Shown here: positions 59,771 to 64,000 of the stretch, piece by piece
How the letters are laid out: every line of letters starts with the position of its first letter
How positions within the stretch are numbered: the first letter of the stretch is position 1
Source: Cryptomeria japonica
Lineage: Eukaryota; Streptophyta; Pinopsida; Cupressales; Cupressaceae
Direction of reading: 5' to 3'
NCBI RefSeq assembly: GCF_030272615.1
Contig: NC_081415.1
Coordinates: 603,717,644 to 603,781,643 of the forward strand
DNA length: 64,000 nt
Notes under the pieces: generated by a model
Database searches by the model: none
Seen by the model: the letters and a program-made list of their open reading frames with translations, nothing else
What the model was told of the DNA's origin: nothing
Translations under genes and position numbers: made by a program

Positions 59771-60849
59771 AAAGCTATATGTATACATCATGAGGCACAT
59801 TCATATGTTATCTAACACAACCTATTGTATCTAACATGAGTTCCTCTCTACATGTGTGCAAATCTTCCAACACTAATCACCACTAAGAAGGAATAATATA
59901 AAATGCATCTTCAAATATTTGTGTGTGTGTGTGGAATTGTGTCTTTGAACCCAAATCGCTACCATCAACAACATGTAACCATCACCTACACTATATCAAA
60001 ACATAAGTATGGTGTGACATCATATCTATTTGCATAATGTCAAAACACATGCAAACATGAAAATCATCATAGAATGACAAAAATCAATCTCCACATGTTG
60101 GAACAAAGATATAAATAAGATAATAGGGTAAGAGGAAACCCGTACCAAGAACCACATACCAACTATTGGCAATGCCATCAAGATAAATGTAGGATAGGAT
60201 ACCACTATGAGCCATCCAATAGTCCATTCTATGAGGAGAACTAGGGGATACTATCTTTGAAAGGTGTGGTCAATAGAGATAATCCCTACTAATGCCACAA
60301 TATGTCACCATAGCTTCTTGAGTTTTCCATTCTTCTACTTAACACCACATTTATTGAGTTCCTCAACAATGACGTTGGTTCTCAATAGGATGCACAAACA
60401 TGTAAACACACAAGCATGGTTTCATCATACTTGTACAACAATACAAATTCATTTTTCTAGTTAATTACTTAGTGTAAAAATAACTCCATTACATAACATA
60501 GGGCAATAATCACCATAAGTTTTCAAATAAACTGCCCAAACATCAATTGGAGTTACCCTTTCTAAGGTACAAACATAATTTATTTATAACTTCAAAATTA
60601 AAATAATCACAATACATCCAAATAAGTTCAATAGTGCATGGAAATAGACAACATGATCCATAATTAAACCCATAAATTACCCTAATTGGATATGCTAATA
60701 AAATGGTGTCTCAAATAATACAGATTATGTTGGACCTATAATAGAGATCTGGACTTTGTTTCATCATACACAAGCATGGTTTCATCATACTTGTATCCAA
60801 ATACACCATCCATAGATAGGTACTCAGTACCACAATCTCATGGGTACCC
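59771..60849. other. CACTA 5' non-coding region, middle part
   Basis: AT-rich; a short (GT)n lies at 59921-59931. TTTCATCATACTTGTA occurs twice (about 60421 and 60779). No gene recognised. Confidence 0.5.
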
Positions 60850-61370
60850 TTTTAGCTGAATTTACCCTATATTTAGGTGAATCTACCCTTGTATCATTCC
60901 TTGATCTAGTATGTCATTCCACCAATCAATAATTTTTCCATATTCTTGGGAGAATACACTATTCCTTAGGTGAATATGCCATATCCTTAAATGAATCATC
61001 CTTGTCATCATCCTAAGTCCTCTTTTTGTTAAGTCTTATCCCTTCATCTTTAGGAAAATCTACCTATCCTTATGTGAATCTACTTTCTCTTAGGTGAATC
61101 TATTTCACATAAATCATTTGTCTTATCCATCTTTCTTACGCAAATGGTGATTTTTTCCTATCCTTAGATGACTACACTCCCATTTAGGTGAATCAATCTA
61201 GTTTTAGTCTCCTTCCATTATTTTGTCCAAATTTGTATCCTCTAGTTTACATGAATCTACTTGTTCTTAGGAAAATCAACCCTATCATTCTAAGGAAAAT
61301 TCACCTTGTCATCATCCTTAATCATCTACCTTTCAAGTGTATAGTCCATCCATCCTTGGGAGAATCTAAC
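60850..61370 (+). repeat. Interspersed TTAGGTGAATCTACC motif cluster
   Basis: Related units occur near 60852, 60873, 60966, 60988, 61056, 61074, 61096, 61180, 61267, 61288 and 61351, all on + and irregularly spaced 20-100 bp apart. They are about 0.6-1.1 kb inside the right (5') end of the CACTA element, roughly where transposase- or TNPA-binding subterminal repeats may lie. Confidence 0.6.
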
Positions 61371-61962
61371 ATATTATTGAGTTCAAATCCTCATGAAATA
61401 CAGTCATGTTTATCTCAATGCAATGTTTGCTAGCATCCTCCCTGCGTGTGCCAAAATAGGAGCTTTGGAACAAGGTATGGACATCCATCAAAGCATAATC
61501 GAAGGGGTTTTTTTGTCAGAAATTAGTTGCAAATGCTCCAATAACAAAAATTGAAAAATGGGGTAGCATACACATGGCATGTGAACTATATGATAGAATA
61601 CCTCAAAGAGATGTCATTTCATGGAATTTTAAGATCGCAAGATATGCACAAAATGGATTAATTAGCAAAAAAAAACCAGTTACCCTTGATTGTGAAAAAA
61701 AATTAGTTGCCCTTCATTGAAAAACAAAGAGTTCCTTTGATTGCAAAAAAAACCTTACCTTGCTTGTGTAGAGATTGCTCTAGCGGGGGGGGGGGGGTAG
61801 GGAGGCAAGACGATCACCACTTGCTTCAGTTTGCTTTCAAAATGAAAATGCGTTGTGTTTTTTTTTTAATAAAATTCCTGAGGTCGTCAGAATTCCGATG
61901 AACACGGGCATTTTAAAAAAAAAAATCAAATTTTCACACAATGCTCCTTGTCCGTCGGAAAC
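61371..61962. other. CACTA right subterminal region
   Basis: No gene. It contains a G run at 61785-61797, several A/T runs, and TTCCGATG/GTCGGAAAC motifs at about 61890 and 61953 that echo the left end. Confidence 0.5.
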
Positions 61963-61995
61963 CTCCGTCAGAATTTGACCCCAAATGTATTAGTG
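61963..61995 (-). repeat. CACTA right terminal inverted repeat
   Basis: Ends ...CCCCAAATGTATTAGTG; its reverse complement matches 42457-42490 with a few mismatches. Confidence 0.85.
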
Positions 61996-62127
61996 AGTAC
62001 TTGGCATCATGACAATCAGACAGATTGAGTAAACATACACAATAGAATCTATAAGTCTTTGGTAACAAATTGATCCTTTTTTGAGCAAATTAGCCTTGTG
62101 AGCATTTCCCTATCAAGCTCCCTATCA
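61996..62127 (+). repeat. Solo-LTR-like insert, right remainder
   Basis: Continues the element that starts at 40441; ends ...GCTCCCTATCA followed by GTACG. Confidence 0.6.
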
Positions 62128-62752
62128 GTACGGCAGACCTTGCAGGACACCTTTGAGTTGGGACTGTATTGAGGATACAGTGGCCATAGGCCCTAAGATG
62201 GTTTGTGATATGGAGCAATAGGTAATTTTGATTAGACAATGCCTTAGAGAGGCACAGGATAGGCAGAAGAAATATGCAGATGCAAAGAGTATAGACCGGA
62301 GTTACATGGTTGGGGATAGAGTTTTTCTGAGAATGCGACCGCATAAGAGTCCAATCTATTATGGAAAGCATTCTAAGCTCGCACCTCACTTTGTTCGACC
62401 TTTTGAGATCCTTGAGAGGATAGGACGAATTGCTTATCACCTAGCTTTACCACCTAGCCTGTCACGCATACATGATGTGTTTCATGTATCAGTTTTGAGG
62501 AAGTATATCAAATATGAGTCTCATATTTTAGCTTGGGATGCCTTGCAAGTGGATTCAGACAGGAAGCTAGCATTGGAGCCCATTCACATTTTTGCTTGTT
62601 GGACATTGTCCTTTTGAGGTCGAGAGTTGGACCAAGTTAGGGTCCAGTGGGATTGCTATGATGAGGTTACAACTTCATGGGATGATGCAGCATGTATGAG
62701 ATCACAATAACCTCATCTTTTTTATGAACTCCAGGAGGACATTCATGCCTAG
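62128..62752 (+). pseudogene. pol: Element C pol, downstream part: IN C-terminus and chromodomain
   Basis: Resumes the integrase after the insertion with YGRPCRTPLSWDC, one stop at about 62219, then an open stretch (62228-62617): REAQDRQKKYADAKSIDRSY, GDRVFLRMRP, LAPHFVRPFEILERIG and LPPSLSRIHDVFHVSVLRKY. The last part, LEPIHIF through VRVQWDCYDEVTTSWDD to PHLFYE, is a decayed chromodomain with two stops. In chromoviruses this domain directs integration toward particular chromatin. The CDS ends at a TAG at about 62750, followed directly by the purine tract. Confidence 0.92.
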
Positions 62753-62762
62753 AGGGGGAGGG
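62751..62762 (+). other. Element C polypurine tract
   Basis: AGAGGGGGAGGG immediately before the 3' LTR. Confidence 0.85.
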
Positions 62763-63776
62763 TGTGAGACCCTACCTCGACCCATCCTAGCATTTCAATG
62801 TTTTTCATGTTGGAACTATTATGGATGCTTTATTTTTATGCATTATGGATATAGAACTTTATATGATCCTCAAAATTGGATAACATTGATATATTGATGC
62901 TTCATTTCTATGCATTATAGATATAGAAATTTATATGACCCTAAATAGGGTAACATTGAGATGTTGTATGTCATTATTTGATTTGTATAACTTTATTATG
63001 ATGCTAGAAATATGGTTGCATATCTTATGAATGAATTAAATTATGAGGATTATGATGAATTGCTTTGATATGTGGGGAATTGTATTGTATAATGTCAATT
63101 CTATGCAGAGTGATTGAATTGTATTCTTAATTACATGTTTAATATTATATGAGGCTATTAGAAATTACTAATGTTTAAATTGAGATGCATAGGAAATTAT
63201 CCATGTGACCATGGAAATATTATGGAGAATCAAGACTAGGCCTACGTTCGTAAAACCAGGGGTTGTCTATTTGGAGAGACAACACCCCGTATGTATTGTA
63301 TTTTATTCGTAAATGTAAAATGTTTGCATGAGTGTAAATTATATTTATTAAATTTTTTAAATCATTCAAGGGACAATTTCCATGTGTGTATTTGTGATGT
63401 GGAATTATTTTCTAGTGTCACTTGACAACTATGTTGTATGTTGTGTTGGCAATTGTCATGTCACCTTTTTAGAGAGATTTATTTTTGTTTAATTGTTATA
63501 TTTCTTAACTAACCTTGAAAGTACCAATAAATCTAGGGTAGTGAGCCATAAGGAGGGTCAACTCAGAGTTGACCCGTAGGTTAACTTTAGGTGGACTTTC
63601 TAAGGGTTAAATCAACTCCTAGATTCAGTTTTGGAGCATTTTTATTAGGTCTCATGGGGTACCTATGGGTGAAGGCCAAATTTGGCCATGTGTCTTTCCC
63701 CTAGGGCTTGTTTAACCACCCAAAAAAGGGGTTTTCCCAAGATGGTTGAATTCCATCTATAGGAGTGCCATCCTTA
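62763..63776 (+). repeat. Element C 3' LTR, visible part
   Basis: Colinear with 31743-32762, with scattered substitutions and small indels. The similarity stops near 63776 (CCATCCTTAGT versus CCATCCTTGGT), well before the LTR should end. Confidence 0.85.
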
Positions 63777-64000
63777 GTGCTGTCTTCAAAATCTGATTTC
63801 CTTGAACATCCTTAAAATAATATGGTTAAACTTGGTGTAGAAGAGACATTAAAGATAAGGAAATTCTCAAGACAACATATGACAAGGTTTGATTGAACCA
63901 TCTACACTTCGGACCTACACAAAGCCCAGGTGGGTATACCTTTGTGAATTGAATTCACACTTTCGAACATAAACCCACAGTAAACCAGTCCAGAAAACCA
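63777..64000. other. Sequence not matching the 5' LTR; probable new insertion
   Basis: After 63776 the sequence no longer follows 32763 onward. TGCTGTCTTCAAAATC could be the start of another inserted element; nothing else is recognisable in the 224 bases left. Confidence 0.45.

Larger units (their letters stand above)
42457..61995 (-). mobile_element. CACTA (En/Spm-type) DNA transposon with SET-domain gene
   Basis: The left end CACTAGTACATTCGGGTC is matched by the inverted right end GACCCCAAATGTATTAGTG (61977-61995), giving the diagnostic CACTA...TAGTG termini and an imperfect terminal inverted repeat of about 30 bp. Subterminal TTCCGAC/GTCGGAA motifs recur at both ends. Both genes are on the minus strand, so the right end is the 5' side: a TNP2-type transposase (57512-53159), then a SET/Transposase_24 gene (52386-48715). 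The 3-bp flanks are ACT on the left and AGT on the right, so the target duplication is not exact. At 19.5 kb it is long for a CACTA element. Confidence 0.9.
31743..64000 (+). mobile_element. Element C: chromodomain gypsy (Tekay/Del-like), split by insertions
   Basis: 5' LTR 31743-36179, initiator-Met primer site, gag and pol to 40440, then pol resumes at 62128 after a 21.7-kb nested insertion, followed by a purine tract and the 3' LTR from 62763. Without the insertion the internal region is about 4.9 kb, normal for a chromovirus. The C-terminal chromodomain-like segment supports the Tekay/Del side of Ty3/gypsy. All genes carry stops. Confidence 0.9.

Noticed and set aside
1-64000. tRNA or rRNA genes
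   Set aside because: No cloverleaf-like box A/box B pair or rRNA stretch recognised; the tRNA-like matches are primer binding sites only.

Overview
This window looks like intergenic DNA from a large, repeat-filled seed-plant nuclear genome. A conifer or other gymnosperm seems most likely from the AT-rich, old, deeply nested retrotransposons with very long LTRs, but that is an inference. I found no ordinary host gene, rRNA, tRNA or CRISPR. Almost every coding trace is a decayed transposon gene.

Layout. (1) Positions 1-26269 are one Ty3/gypsy-type element with LTRs of about 2.9 kb (the 5' LTR is cut by the window start; the 3' LTR is 23368-26269), a tRNA-Arg-like primer site and a broken gag, but no pol of its own. 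Its middle holds a giant palindrome: arms 5025-13981 and 14018-22974 (about 8.96 kb each) around a 36-bp spacer. Each arm carries the same full-length Ty1/copia element (copia-A: 6009-12690 on + and 15308-21989 on -). Both have the same 5-bp target duplication and the same internal stops, so copia-A inserted first and the inverted duplication followed. (2) Positions 26270-30222 are the 5' end of a second, minus-strand copia (copia-B: LTR, primer site, gag). The gypsy element landed in its gag, and a 1.49-kb solo LTR (26941-28431) landed in the same gag. (3) Positions 30223-31742 are the 3' end of a Tat/Athila-like gypsy (integrase remnant). (4) From 31743 to the window end lies a chromodomain-bearing gypsy (element C: 4.4-kb 5' LTR, gag, PR, RT, RNase H, IN, 3' LTR from 62763). 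Its integrase is split by a solo-LTR-like insert (40441-42456 plus 61996-62127), which in turn is split by a 19.5-kb CACTA (En/Spm-type) DNA transposon (42457-61995).

The CACTA element is the most interesting part. Its minus strand encodes a multi-exon TNP2-type transposase (57512 to 53159) whose C-terminus is a simple-repeat-encoded acidic tail. A second multi-exon gene (52386 to 48715) has a recognisable SET (histone methyltransferase-type) domain at the front and a Transposase_24/TNPA-like region behind it. A SET domain carried by a CACTA element is the best candidate here for something undescribed.

Order of events inferred from nesting: Tat-like gypsy and copia-B are old; the LARD-like gypsy and the solo LTR inserted into copia-B; copia-A inserted into the LARD-like gypsy; then the palindrome formed. 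Separately, element C received an LTR element that collapsed to a solo LTR, into which the CACTA inserted.
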